DNA of 64,000 nt from Bedellia somnulentella (Eukaryota; Arthropoda; Insecta; Lepidoptera; Bedelliidae), in NCBI GenBank assembly GCA_963576735.1, contig CAUYWD010000304.1, forward strand, positions 52,001 through 116,000, read 5' to 3'. The notes beneath the pieces are model-generated. The model made no database searches, was not told where the DNA came from, and worked only from the letters and a program-made list of their open reading frames with translations. The first letter of the stretch is position 1; each line of letters begins with the position of its first letter. Made by a program: the position numbers and the translations under genes. Positions 27,327 through 36,077 of the stretch are shown here, one piece after another.

Positions 27327-27406
27327 CCCCCACATGGTACAGCCTTGTCGTGGCGTGGGGGCTCAGTAGCCTCGGGCAATCCAGCCCGGGGTGAAGCTAA
27401 TGTACC
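27327..27406 (+). ncRNA. C6 HDV-like ribozyme fold
   Basis: J1/2 is AT, P4 is fully paired, and the joining segment is GCTAA. It combines features that are separate in the other copies. Confidence 0.8.
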
Positions 27407-27754
27407 GATTAGGCGTCGTTGTTGAGTTAGAGCCTGGCGTTTGTACCACATTGGTCGGCCAGGTTCTGTCTTGCGTTCGGTCCCAGCGACTGTCCACATT
27501 GGGCGGCTGGTGATGGAGGGGCGGTAGTGTCTTCATGATACTGCCGGCCAACCCGTAAGCCCACTTCGGTGGGAACGGGGGCTCAGGCCACTGAGGTTCG
27601 GGCTGCGAGGAAGAAAACCTCTATAAAAAATTACCCTAATCCCAAGGTCAGCGTGCCGAGGGGATGAGTGTCTGGAGGGGGTCCAGTGCCAAGCGCAGGG
27701 GATGGGGGGGTTAAGCTCGATGGTAGGCCGAGGGTAAAGCCTACCAACACCATT

Positions 27755-29902
27755 ATGGATAATTCGGCATTTTTTAATAGTATTACCCAGGTGGGTCCCC
27801 GAAAGGGGGAATCCCACCCTTCCGCGGCCGCGGAAGGCGCCCCCACGTATTCTGGGGGGGGCAAAAACTGCCAACCAAACGACCACAGCAAACGACTAAC
27901 GGATTCCGAGTATAGTGAGGAGGTGATGAGCGACTCGTCAATGAAAACGGCAGGGAGCTCCAATAGCTTCTTTGACCTGATCAGAAAGCGACGAGCTGGT
28001 AGCGGTCTGAGTGTCTCAGACTCTGATGACAGTGTTGAGACTACCATTGAAGAGAGGCGTCAATCCTCAGCTTCCGCTAAAAGGGGCAGAGGAAGGCCAC
28101 CCACAACCGGCCAATACATAGGTATAGGAAAAGCGCGAGAGGAAGCAGCTGCTGCAAAACGGGAGAGTTTCATGCGCCAGCAAACGGAGGAAACATCTCT
28201 ACGCGAAGAGAGATATTATCTACTGCAGCAAAAGAAACGTGAGCAGTCACAAAAAGTCTCCGGCTCCGTACCTGCATCTGAAAAAACGACGGACGACCTG
28301 TTAAGCTCGGTGCAGGAACATCTCTCAGCCGTCATGAATGTGGCTAACCGGTCAAAAAATATGAAGGGGACATTTGTCAGGGACCTGAAAAAAGCGGCCA
28401 CTTCCATTAGGGAGTTATCTGAGGTCCTGTCGGAGCGGACTGCTACGGAGGAAAACCGAAAGCTCCAGACCGAGAACGCCCGCCTCAGAAATGAGTTGCA
28501 ACAAATGAAGGCCAGCAACGAAGGTCTTCATGCAGAGCAAGCCAAACTGAGGCAGGAGATGGAAACTCTTCGGGTGGAAATCAGGAGCGGCGGATCAACA
28601 TCAGAGGTTGGAGATAACCTGGCCCAATCAATAATGATTCAAGTCGGGACCATGCTTAACGCGCGATTAGAGGCGTTAGAGGATCGGCTGCTCCCGGAGC
28701 GACGTTTAAGACCACCGTTAGCTGCTGACAGAGCGGTAAGGAAACCAGAGGCTACTGCTAGGTCTGGAATTGGAAGACAGCAAAGTTATGTGCCTCCAAC
28801 AAATAATGCAGTGTCAGCAAAAGGGAAAAGTAATGGGAAAAAGAGCATGAAACCATCCCACAGCTCAAATGATGGTCCCGAGCCCAGAGCGCAGCCCACC
28901 TGCACTACAATCTCTGAAGTGCAACCAGCTGCAGGCTCTTCAAATGCTGTTCATGAAGAAACCTGGGCTACAGTTGTGCGACGGGGCAAAAAGAAGGCAC
29001 AGACGACGAGTACCACAAAAAAGCCCCAAAAACCAAAACCGAAGGCTAAGTCAGCGGCTAGCAAACTAAAGGTCCCAAGTTCTGCCGCAGTCATAGTTAG
29101 GCTAGAGGAGAGCGCTTCGCAGAACGGCATTACCTACTCGAAAATTCTCGGTGAAGCCAGGGAGAAGTTGGATCTTTCTGGTCTTGGGATAGGGCCGCTC
29201 AAGATCCGCACAGCACTCACAGGGGCAAGGATGTACGAGGTGACTGGAGAGGGGTCCTCTCAAAAGGCCGACATTCTCGCATCTAAGCTGAGAGAGGTTT
29301 TAGAACCTGAAACGGCCAAGGTCTATAGGCCTATGAAGATGGAAGATCTTCGTCTTATAGGTCTGGATGACACCGTCACACCAGAAGAGATCTCGCGCGC
29401 CGTTGCCATCGCTGGTGGCTGTGAGCCAGTACACATCAAAGTTGGGCAGGTCACTATTGGCCCACGCGGCAGTTCAACGGTCCACATAAAGTGCCCTCTG
29501 ACTGCAGCCAAGAAACTCTTACAGGAGGGAGGGCTGCAAATTGGGTGGGGTGCGGTTCGGGCTCAACTTCTTCCTAGAAAGGAGCTTCGGTGCTTCAGGT
29601 GCCTGGAAATTGGACATGTACGTGCAACGTGCAAATCAGAGATCGACCGTGGTACTAACTGTTACCGTTGTGGACTACCGGGTCATAAAAAGGGGGAATG
29701 TGATGCAACACCGTGCTGTTCAGTTTGCAAAGAGGGAAATAAGCCTGCTGACCACATGTTAGGAGCTAAAGTATGCTCGACTAATCGAACAAAGTCAGCC
29801 AACAAAAAGAAGGGATTTAACCAACGAAAAGTTGTTAAACCAAGCCAGCCAAAAACGAATGGTGGTTTGAGAACAGGAATGGAACCCATGGTAGTTACTT
29901 AG
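27755..29902 (+). CDS. C6 ORF1: RNA-binding protein, 715 aa
   Basis: The frame is open upstream to a GTG at 27668, but the ATG at 27755 (MDNSAFFNS) is chosen because it aligns with the starts of C2, C5 and C10 and follows the conserved GGTAGGC/GCCTACC hairpin. AT-hook-like RGRGRPP is at 110-116, with the coiled-coil region to about 290. The basic tract is shorter than usual (KGKSNGKKS). TWATVVRRGKKK, the mid-domain and zinc knuckles from 613 to 674 follow. The tail ends MEPMVVT. The stop is TAG, 2 nt before the ORF2 ATG (TAGTGATG, as in C2). It is intact, and nearly the same as C5 and C2 over the first 60 residues. Confidence 0.93.
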   Translation: MDNSAFFNSITQVGPRKGESHPSAAAEGAPTYSGGGKNCQPNDHSKRLTDSEYSEEVMSDSSMKTAGSSNSFFDLIRKRRAGSGLSVSDSDDSVETTIEERRQSSASAKRGRGRPPTTGQYIGIGKAREEAAAAKRESFMRQQTEETSLREERYYLLQQKKREQSQKVSGSVPASEKTTDDLLSSVQEHLSAVMNVANRSKNMKGTFVRDLKKAATSIRELSEVLSERTATEENRKLQTENARLRNELQQMKASNEGLHAEQAKLRQEMETLRVEIRSGGSTSEVGDNLAQSIMIQVGTMLNARLEALEDRLLPERRLRPPLAADRAVRKPEATARSGIGRQQSYVPPTNNAVSAKGKSNGKKSMKPSHSSNDGPEPRAQPTCTTISEVQPAAGSSNAVHEETWATVVRRGKKKAQTTSTTKKPQKPKPKAKSAASKLKVPSSAAVIVRLEESASQNGITYSKILGEAREKLDLSGLGIGPLKIRTALTGARMYEVTGEGSSQKADILASKLREVLEPETAKVYRPMKMEDLRLIGLDDTVTPEEISRAVAIAGGCEPVHIKVGQVTIGPRGSSTVHIKCPLTAAKKLLQEGGLQIGWGAVRAQLLPRKELRCFRCLEIGHVRATCKSEIDRGTNCYRCGLPGHKKGECDATPCCSVCKEGNKPADHMLGAKVCSTNRTKSANKKKGFNQRKVVKPSQPKTNGGLRTGMEPMVVT
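27790..27862 (+). other. C6 three-hairpin block in the first ORF1 codons
   Basis: Identical in plan and stem sequence to C2 and C5. Confidence 0.7.
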
Positions 29903-29904
29903 TG

Positions 29905-32900
29905 ATGGCCATGCAAATTTTGCAAGTTAATATCAACCACTGCGCCATCGCTCAGGATCTCTTTATTCAGAGCATGGCGGAGTGGCTGATACAAGTAGGC
30001 GTGGTCTCGGAGCCATATTTCGTCCCTGCAGGGGTAAACTGGGTGTCGGACCTGAACGGCGTGGCGGCAATTACTGTCAGCCGGTCATCAGGGCTGTTGC
30101 TAGAAGAAATAACCAGAGGTCAGGGTTTCGTTGCAGCACGCATTGGGGAAATTGTGGTTATTTCCATTTACTTCTCTGCCAATGGGTCGCTTGCCGACTA
30201 CGAAACCTTCTTACAAGAATTGGAAGCAACAGTCCTGCAACGTCGCCCACGCCAAGTGTTGGTCGCTGGAGACTTCAATGCCAAATCCGTGGCTTGGGGT
30301 TCTCCGGCGACAGAAGCCTTCGGTGAGGCGGTGATGGAGTGGGCGACGGCCACGGGAGTGACCGTGGCCAACAGAGGTTCGGCACCGACATGCGTTCGGC
30401 ATAACGGGAGTTCGATTGTCGATTTGACCTTCGCTACTCCCGGTCTCTGGGCCCTGATCAAGGGCTGGAGGGTTATCACGGACGTGGAGTCGTACTCGGA
30501 CCATCGGTACATACGGTTCGAGATCTCCGCGTCCCAGCCAGCCACCTTACCGGGTGGCCCGTTGGCAAATGGGGGACCTAGGTGGGCCCTCACCAGGCTG
30601 GACAAGGATATGATGGAGGAAGCATCCATCGTCCAGTCCTGGATGTCACCGCCGCCTGGTGCGGCTGTCGACATCAATGCCGAGGTGAGCTGGTTTATAG
30701 ATGCCCTCACAGAGATATGCGACGCATCGATGCCCCGTGCGGGACCGATGGCTCCGAGGCGGCAAGTGCACTGGTGGAGCGCCGAAATCGCTCAATTGCG
30801 ATTAGCGAGTATGACGGCGCGCCGCCGGTGCAAAAGAAATCGCAGGAGGAGGATCCGGGACGAGGCGGAACAGCTCCGCCGCGTGGAAATATTCCGCGAG
30901 GCAAAGAAGGCCCTGAAGATCGCGATAATCAGGGCCAAAGAAGCCTCGCGAAGGGAGCTACTGGAGGCTCTTGAGAATGATCCATGGGGGCGTGCCTACA
31001 GAATGGCCAGGCAAAGGCTTAGACCATGGGCGCCCCCGCTAACGACGAGTCTCCAGACCCACGTGGTGGAAAACGTAGTTTCGGCCTTGTTCCCGGACAG
31101 GGGGGCGCATCAGCCCCCTGAAATGGCTCTTGAGCGGCAGCGTTCGGTGGACGAACATCTCGTCCCCGAAGTGACCGAACCGGAGTTGGCGGTGGCCATA
31201 GAGCGCCTGAAAAAGAAGAAGACAGCCCCGGGACTAGACGGGATCCCGGGGAAGGCGTGGGTAGTGGCGCTCAAACCGTTCCTGGAGGAGAGGTTTCGGG
31301 GCCTGTTCTCCACGTGCCTGGAACAAGGTGTTTTTCCAGAGCCGTGGAAGACGGGTAAACTCGTGCTTCTGCGAAAGGACGGGCGCCCCGCTGACTCCAT
31401 AGAACCCTCGGCTTTCCGGCCGATAGTTCTGCTCGACGAGGCGGGCAAACTTTTGGAAAGGGTGATCTCGGCCCGAATCGTCGAGCACCTAGAGGGAGCT
31501 GGTCCGAACCTCTCGGACCAGCAGTTCGGTTTCAGGCGCTGTCGCTCGACAGTTCATGCAGTTCTGCGGGTCCGCTCAATAGCGGACGAGGCGGTCTCCC
31601 AGGGCGAGGTGGTGTTGGCGGTATCGCTGGACATAAAAAACGCATTCAACACCATCCCCTGGTCCTGTATAGCGGAGGCACTGAAATTTCACGAAGTGCC
31701 TCCGTACTTGAGGAGGATCCTTGGGTCGTACCTCTCGGATCGGTTCATCACATATCCGCTTCGGGAGGGTTGGGGTCGCCGCGAAATGACATGCGGTGTT
31801 CCACAGGGCTCAGTCTTGGGCCCGCTCCTGTGGAACATCGGTTACGACTGGGTTTTACGCGGCGCCAACCTCTGGGGTGTCCAACTCACATGCTATGCAG
31901 ACGACACCCTAGTGACGGCCCGAGGGAAGACATACAGGGAGGCCGCCATTCGCGGAACTGCGGGTGTGGCGCACGTAGTGCGCCGTATTAGGTCGTTGGG
32001 CCTGGAAGTGGCCCTGAACAAATCCGAGGCCTTGTGGTTCCATGGTCCTCGGAATCGTCCGCCGGTAGGGGAATCCGCCATCGTCGTGGGTGGCGAGAGG
32101 ATTGCCGTCGAGTCCACGTTAAAATACTTGGGACTAACACTCGACGGCCGTTGGACGTTCCGCGCTCACTTCGAGCGTTTGGGGCCCCGGTTGATGGTTG
32201 CGGCAGCTGCACTCAGCAGACTCCTGCCGAACCTTGGGGGCCCTGGGAGCGCGTGCAGGCAGCTCTACATGGGGGTCGTGCGGTCTATGGCCATGTACGG
32301 CTCCCCAGTGTGGGCTGACGCCCTGAAGGGGTCGAACGCGGCGCTTCTTCATGCGCCGCAACGGCTCATGGCTGTCAGGGCGTCAAGGGGATACCGCACG
32401 GTATCCCGAGAGGCTGCCTGCCTATTGGCGGGTTCGAAGCCGTGGGAGTTAGACGCGCAAGTTCTCGCGTCGACCTTCCACTGGCGCGAAGAACGGCGGA
32501 CACAGGGCCACTGGCCCACAAATCGGGAGACTGCGGCCTACAAACGGGAGGTCGAGTCAGCTGCCCTGGAGGCATGGGCACTCCGGCTGGGTCAGCCGAG
32601 TGCGGGGCACAGGACGGTGGAGGCGATCCTCCCCGTCTTTACGCAGTGGTTGCAGCGAGAGCACGGATCTCTGAGCTTTCGGCTGACACAGGTCCTTTCC
32701 GGGCATGGTTGCTTTGGGAAGTACCTGTGGCGGCTGGGCAAGGAGCAGGCTGCTCGTTGCCACCACTGCCTAAATTGCCCCGAAGAGACGGCGCAGCACA
32801 CATTGGAAGTGTGCCCAGCGTGGGACGAAGAGAGGGCAGCACTCCGGGCGGTCATCGGCCCGGATCTCTCTCTGCCAGCCGTGGTCGCGGCTATGGTGGA

Positions 32901-33036
32901 GAGACCCGATGCGTGGGCGGCGGCGGCCTCCTTTTGCGAACGAGTCATGCTTGCAAAGGAGGCCGCCGAACGAGAGAGGGAGTTGGCGGACCCCACTAGA
33001 AGGGGCCGTCGTCGCCGCGGTGTCAGGAACCACTGA
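29905..33036 (+). CDS. C6 ORF2: endonuclease/reverse transcriptase, 1043 aa
   Basis: The ATG at 29905 lies 2 nt after the ORF1 stop. The extreme N terminus (MAMQILQVNINHCAIAQDLFIQS) is the most divergent of all copies, yet the SEPY, GDFNAKS and SDH endonuclease residues are kept. YADD is at 664-667 (bases 31894-31905). From the middle of the endonuclease on, it belongs to the group formed with C7 and C8, including LWFHGPRNRPP and GGPGSACRQL. The Cys/His motif is present, and the tail ends RRRRGVRNH. No lesion is seen. Confidence 0.97.
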   Translation: MAMQILQVNINHCAIAQDLFIQSMAEWLIQVGVVSEPYFVPAGVNWVSDLNGVAAITVSRSSGLLLEEITRGQGFVAARIGEIVVISIYFSANGSLADYETFLQELEATVLQRRPRQVLVAGDFNAKSVAWGSPATEAFGEAVMEWATATGVTVANRGSAPTCVRHNGSSIVDLTFATPGLWALIKGWRVITDVESYSDHRYIRFEISASQPATLPGGPLANGGPRWALTRLDKDMMEEASIVQSWMSPPPGAAVDINAEVSWFIDALTEICDASMPRAGPMAPRRQVHWWSAEIAQLRLASMTARRRCKRNRRRRIRDEAEQLRRVEIFREAKKALKIAIIRAKEASRRELLEALENDPWGRAYRMARQRLRPWAPPLTTSLQTHVVENVVSALFPDRGAHQPPEMALERQRSVDEHLVPEVTEPELAVAIERLKKKKTAPGLDGIPGKAWVVALKPFLEERFRGLFSTCLEQGVFPEPWKTGKLVLLRKDGRPADSIEPSAFRPIVLLDEAGKLLERVISARIVEHLEGAGPNLSDQQFGFRRCRSTVHAVLRVRSIADEAVSQGEVVLAVSLDIKNAFNTIPWSCIAEALKFHEVPPYLRRILGSYLSDRFITYPLREGWGRREMTCGVPQGSVLGPLLWNIGYDWVLRGANLWGVQLTCYADDTLVTARGKTYREAAIRGTAGVAHVVRRIRSLGLEVALNKSEALWFHGPRNRPPVGESAIVVGGERIAVESTLKYLGLTLDGRWTFRAHFERLGPRLMVAAAALSRLLPNLGGPGSACRQLYMGVVRSMAMYGSPVWADALKGSNAALLHAPQRLMAVRASRGYRTVSREAACLLAGSKPWELDAQVLASTFHWREERRTQGHWPTNRETAAYKREVESAALEAWALRLGQPSAGHRTVEAILPVFTQWLQREHGSLSFRLTQVLSGHGCFGKYLWRLGKEQAARCHHCLNCPEETAQHTLEVCPAWDEERAALRAVIGPDLSLPAVVAAMVERPDAWAAAASFCERVMLAKEAAERERELADPTRRGRRRRGVRNH

Positions 33037-33336
33037 CGCCGCGGCCATTGGTAGGGTCTTCTAAGACCACGGAGCCCCCATATGGCGTGCGACGCTGAAA
33101 GTGGGGCTCCACGGCAGGAGGCGCGCAAAGGGGGGCTATTTGCGCGCTAGCCACCCTGCCAAGAAGGACGGACGCTCAAGTGGTTCTGAGCGTCCGTTGC
33201 TATGTGTGGGTTATAGGGGGGTTCTGCTCCCCCCTTTGTAGGAATGCCGTGAGGCAAAGGTGCGAGGGGTCCGTGGTAAATTACCTTCGGTAACAGAGGC
33301 CAGGGACCCCGACCATTGTGCACCAAGAAGGACCAC

Positions 33337-33416
33337 CGTGGGGTTTTAGTCAGTAGAAGTCTGACATATCCCCGTCGCTCCCCCCAGCGGCGGGGAATCC
33401 ATGAGGATTTCCCCAC

Positions 33417-33418
<2 letters not shown>
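33337..33418 (+). other. C6 3'-terminal RNA structure
   Basis: The distal stem is CCCCGTCGCT/AGCGGCGGGG with a CCCCCC loop. The loop-closing pair is T-A where C2, C3, C5, C9 and C10 have A-T, a compensatory exchange. Confidence 0.75.
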
Positions 33419-33472
<54 letters not shown>

Positions 33473-33474
<2 letters not shown>

Positions 33475-33526
33475 TTAGGTTAGGTTAGGTTAGGTTAGGT
33501 TAGGTTAGGTTAGGTTAGGTTAGGTT
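33473..33526 (+). repeat. Telomeric spacer C6/C7, 54 nt
   Basis: Ten GGTTA units followed by GGTT. Confidence 0.97.
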
Positions 33527-33606
33527 CCCCCACATGGTACAGCCTTGTCGTGGCGTGGGGGCTCAGTAGCCTCGGGCAATCCAGCCCGGGGTGAAGCCAA
33601 TGTACC
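33527..33606 (+). ncRNA. C7 HDV-like ribozyme fold
   Basis: Same as C3/C4 in J1/2, P4 and the GCCAA joining segment. Confidence 0.8.
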
Positions 33607-33950
33607 GATTAGGCGTCGTTGTTGAGTTAGAACCTGGCGTTTGTACCACATTGGTCGGCCAGGTTCTGTCTTGCGTTCGGTCCCAGCTACCCACATTGGG
33701 CGGCTGGTGATGGAGGGGCGGCGGTGTCTTCATGATACCGTCGGCCAAACCGTAAGCCTACTTCGGTGGGAACGGGGGCTCAGGCCACTGAGGTCTGGGC
33801 TGCGAGGAAGAAAACCTCTATAAAAAATTACCCCAATCCCAAGGTTGGCGTGCCGAGGGGATGAGTGTCTGGAGGGGGTCCAGTGCCTAGCGTCAGGGAA
33901 GGGGGGAAAGCTCGATGGTAGGCCGAGGGTAAAGCCTACCAAAACAAATT

Positions 33951-36077
33951 ATGGATAAGGAATTTTTAAATAGTACTACCCAGGTGGGTCCCCGAAAGGG
34001 GGAATCCCACCCTTCCGCTTCTGCGGAAGGCGCCCCCGCGTATTCTGGGGGGGGCAAAAACTTCCAAACCAACGACCTTACTGCATGTTTAATGGACTTC
34101 GATAATAGCGACGTGGCTGTGGAGATTTTGAGCGACAGCTCATATGCCTCCACATCAAACAGGAATGGCGCAAGCCAAGAGAATAGGTCAGATTCCCGGC
34201 GTAAGCGGACTTACAATGGATCTGAATCAGGATCTTCGGATTCTAACAATGAAGGACTTGAATCTGATACGGACCGTCAGCCGTCCATAACTTCAAGTAA
34301 GGCATCTGCCAAGAGAGGGCGCGGACGACCACCAACGACTGGCCAATACATTGGTATTGGAAAGGCCCGTGCGGAGGCTGCTGCAGCCAAAAGAGAAAGC
34401 TTCTTGCGGCAAGAAGCAGAAGAGCTCTCACAACGAGTGGAGAGATACCACTCTCTCCAGGCGAAGAAAAAGGCTGCTGCGTCAGAGACGATTATACCAG
34501 CAACTGAAAAGTGTGCCGCAGATTTGATGCAGTCCGTACAATACCAGATCGGCGAGATACTGCAGGTGGCACAGAAGTCAAGGGCGTTGAAGGGCACCTA
34601 CATCAAGGTCCTAAAAGACGCTACAGCGGCAATCAAAGAGTCCTCTGAGGCTCTATTCGAACGGACATCCTCTGAAGAAACGAAGCGTCTCCAACAAGAC
34701 AATGCTCGTTTGAGGGACGAGCTTCAGAGGATGAAAACTAATAACGAGGGTCTCCGGCAAGAGCAAGTAGCCTTACGAAAGGAGGTTGATGCTCTTCGGG
34801 TAGACGTGCAGAGCGCACGCCCAAATATAGAGGTAGGGGATGAATTTGCTCGTTCGATCATGGTCCAAATTGGAACCATGGTCAACGCCAGGCTTGAGGC
34901 CCTCGAAACGCGTCTTTTGCCGGAAAAGCGCTTAAGACCACCCCTGGCTGCGGATAAGAGGGTCTCCGGAACGGAAACAGTCCAAACCAATGCCAAGGCA
35001 ACAGAAGGACTACCCAAAAACAAAGGGAAAGGGAAGGGCAAAAAATCGTCTCTGCCTGCCCGTCCCCAACACCCTGCTCCTATTAATTTGGCGCCGGTGG
35101 CTTCTTCTGTCCCAGGGACACAGCCTACTCCAGGCCCATCAAATGCCGCCCCTACAGAAACATGGGCCACGGTGGTACGCCGCGGGAAAAAGAAGGTGAG
35201 GTCGGCTGCTACCGCTCCCGCTAGAGCTCCTCAAAAGTCTGCTGGGAAAGTGGCAGCAAATAAGCTAAAAGTACCGCGTTCTGCCGCGGTAATTATTAGT
35301 CTTAATGATGATGCTGCCAAGAAAGGAGTTACGTTGGGTAACATAATGTCCGATGCCAAGCAGCAGATTGACATATCGGCCCTAGGCATCGGGCCAATGC
35401 GGATTCGGTCAGCCATTACTGGGGCTCGAAAATTGGAGGTTTCTGGAGCAGAGGCTCAAGAAAAAGCTGACACGCTGGCCGCAAAACTCCGAGCAGTACT
35501 GCCTTCCGAGTTGGTTAGGGTCTCGCGGCCGACAAAAACGGAGGCGGTGCGCTTGGTTGGTATAGACGACTCAGTTACCGAGGCTGAAATCATTGCGGCC
35601 ATTGTTAGATGTTCCGGTTGCACAGGGCCAGAAATCAAAGTTGGGCGAATCACAGTGGGTAACAGGGATTGCTCGGTTTTAGTTCGATGTCCTCTGGTGG
35701 CGGCCAAAAAGCTCGCCGAAGCCAAACGCTTGCAGGTTGGCTGGGGAGAAGTGGTGGTGCAACTCCTTCCACGGAGAGAACTGCGCTGTTATAAGTGTCT
35801 GGAGCCTGGCCATGTGCGAGCTACCTGCACTTCCGAAGTGGACCGCAGCAGCAACTGCTATCGCTGCGGTTCGCCAGGACATAAAGCGGAGTCTTGCTCG
35901 GAAAAGCCATGCTGCCCACTCTGTAAAGCAGCCAACCGGGCATTCGACCATATGGTGGGGGCAAAATCTTGCAAAGCAAAAACGCTTGCAAGTAAAGCGA
36001 AGACGGCCACAAAAAAGGTGGTCGCTCGTAGTTGCCCTGGAAATGGGCCAGTGGAGGAACCAATGGCCGTTAATTAA
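33951..36077 (+). CDS. C7 ORF1: RNA-binding protein, 708 aa
   Basis: The ATG at 33951 (MDKEFLNS) follows the leader hairpin. The shared N-terminal block is followed by a type D acidic/serine segment (MDFDNSDVAVE...GSESGSSDS) also seen in C10. AT-hook-like RGRGRPP is at 122-128. The coiled-coil region has many Glu/Arg heptads (ERTSSEETKRLQQDNARL). A KGKGKGKKS tract, TWATVVRRGKKK and the mid-domain follow, with zinc knuckles at 613-674. The TAA overlaps the ORF2 ATG (TAATG). It is intact. Confidence 0.94.
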   Translation: MDKEFLNSTTQVGPRKGESHPSASAEGAPAYSGGGKNFQTNDLTACLMDFDNSDVAVEILSDSSYASTSNRNGASQENRSDSRRKRTYNGSESGSSDSNNEGLESDTDRQPSITSSKASAKRGRGRPPTTGQYIGIGKARAEAAAAKRESFLRQEAEELSQRVERYHSLQAKKKAAASETIIPATEKCAADLMQSVQYQIGEILQVAQKSRALKGTYIKVLKDATAAIKESSEALFERTSSEETKRLQQDNARLRDELQRMKTNNEGLRQEQVALRKEVDALRVDVQSARPNIEVGDEFARSIMVQIGTMVNARLEALETRLLPEKRLRPPLAADKRVSGTETVQTNAKATEGLPKNKGKGKGKKSSLPARPQHPAPINLAPVASSVPGTQPTPGPSNAAPTETWATVVRRGKKKVRSAATAPARAPQKSAGKVAANKLKVPRSAAVIISLNDDAAKKGVTLGNIMSDAKQQIDISALGIGPMRIRSAITGARKLEVSGAEAQEKADTLAAKLRAVLPSELVRVSRPTKTEAVRLVGIDDSVTEAEIIAAIVRCSGCTGPEIKVGRITVGNRDCSVLVRCPLVAAKKLAEAKRLQVGWGEVVVQLLPRRELRCYKCLEPGHVRATCTSEVDRSSNCYRCGSPGHKAESCSEKPCCPLCKAANRAFDHMVGAKSCKAKTLASKAKTATKKVVARSCPGNGPVEEPMAVN
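33983..34055 (+). other. C7 three-hairpin block in the first ORF1 codons
   Basis: Hairpin 2 is CTTCCGC-TTCT-GCGGAAG. The palindrome centre has changed but the 7-bp stem is unchanged. Confidence 0.72.

Larger units (their letters stand above)
27327..33472 (+). mobile_element. C6: full-length retrotransposon copy, both ORFs intact
   Basis: The leader is 27327-27754 (428 nt, short type), although its ORF1 (type A) is otherwise found with long leaders. The 3' UTR (33037-33418) is type III, shared with C7 and C8. Poly(A) is 33419-33472 (54 A). The C(UUCG)G hairpin of the leader is perfectly Watson-Crick here (CCCAC/GTGGG, 27560-27573). Confidence 0.96.
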
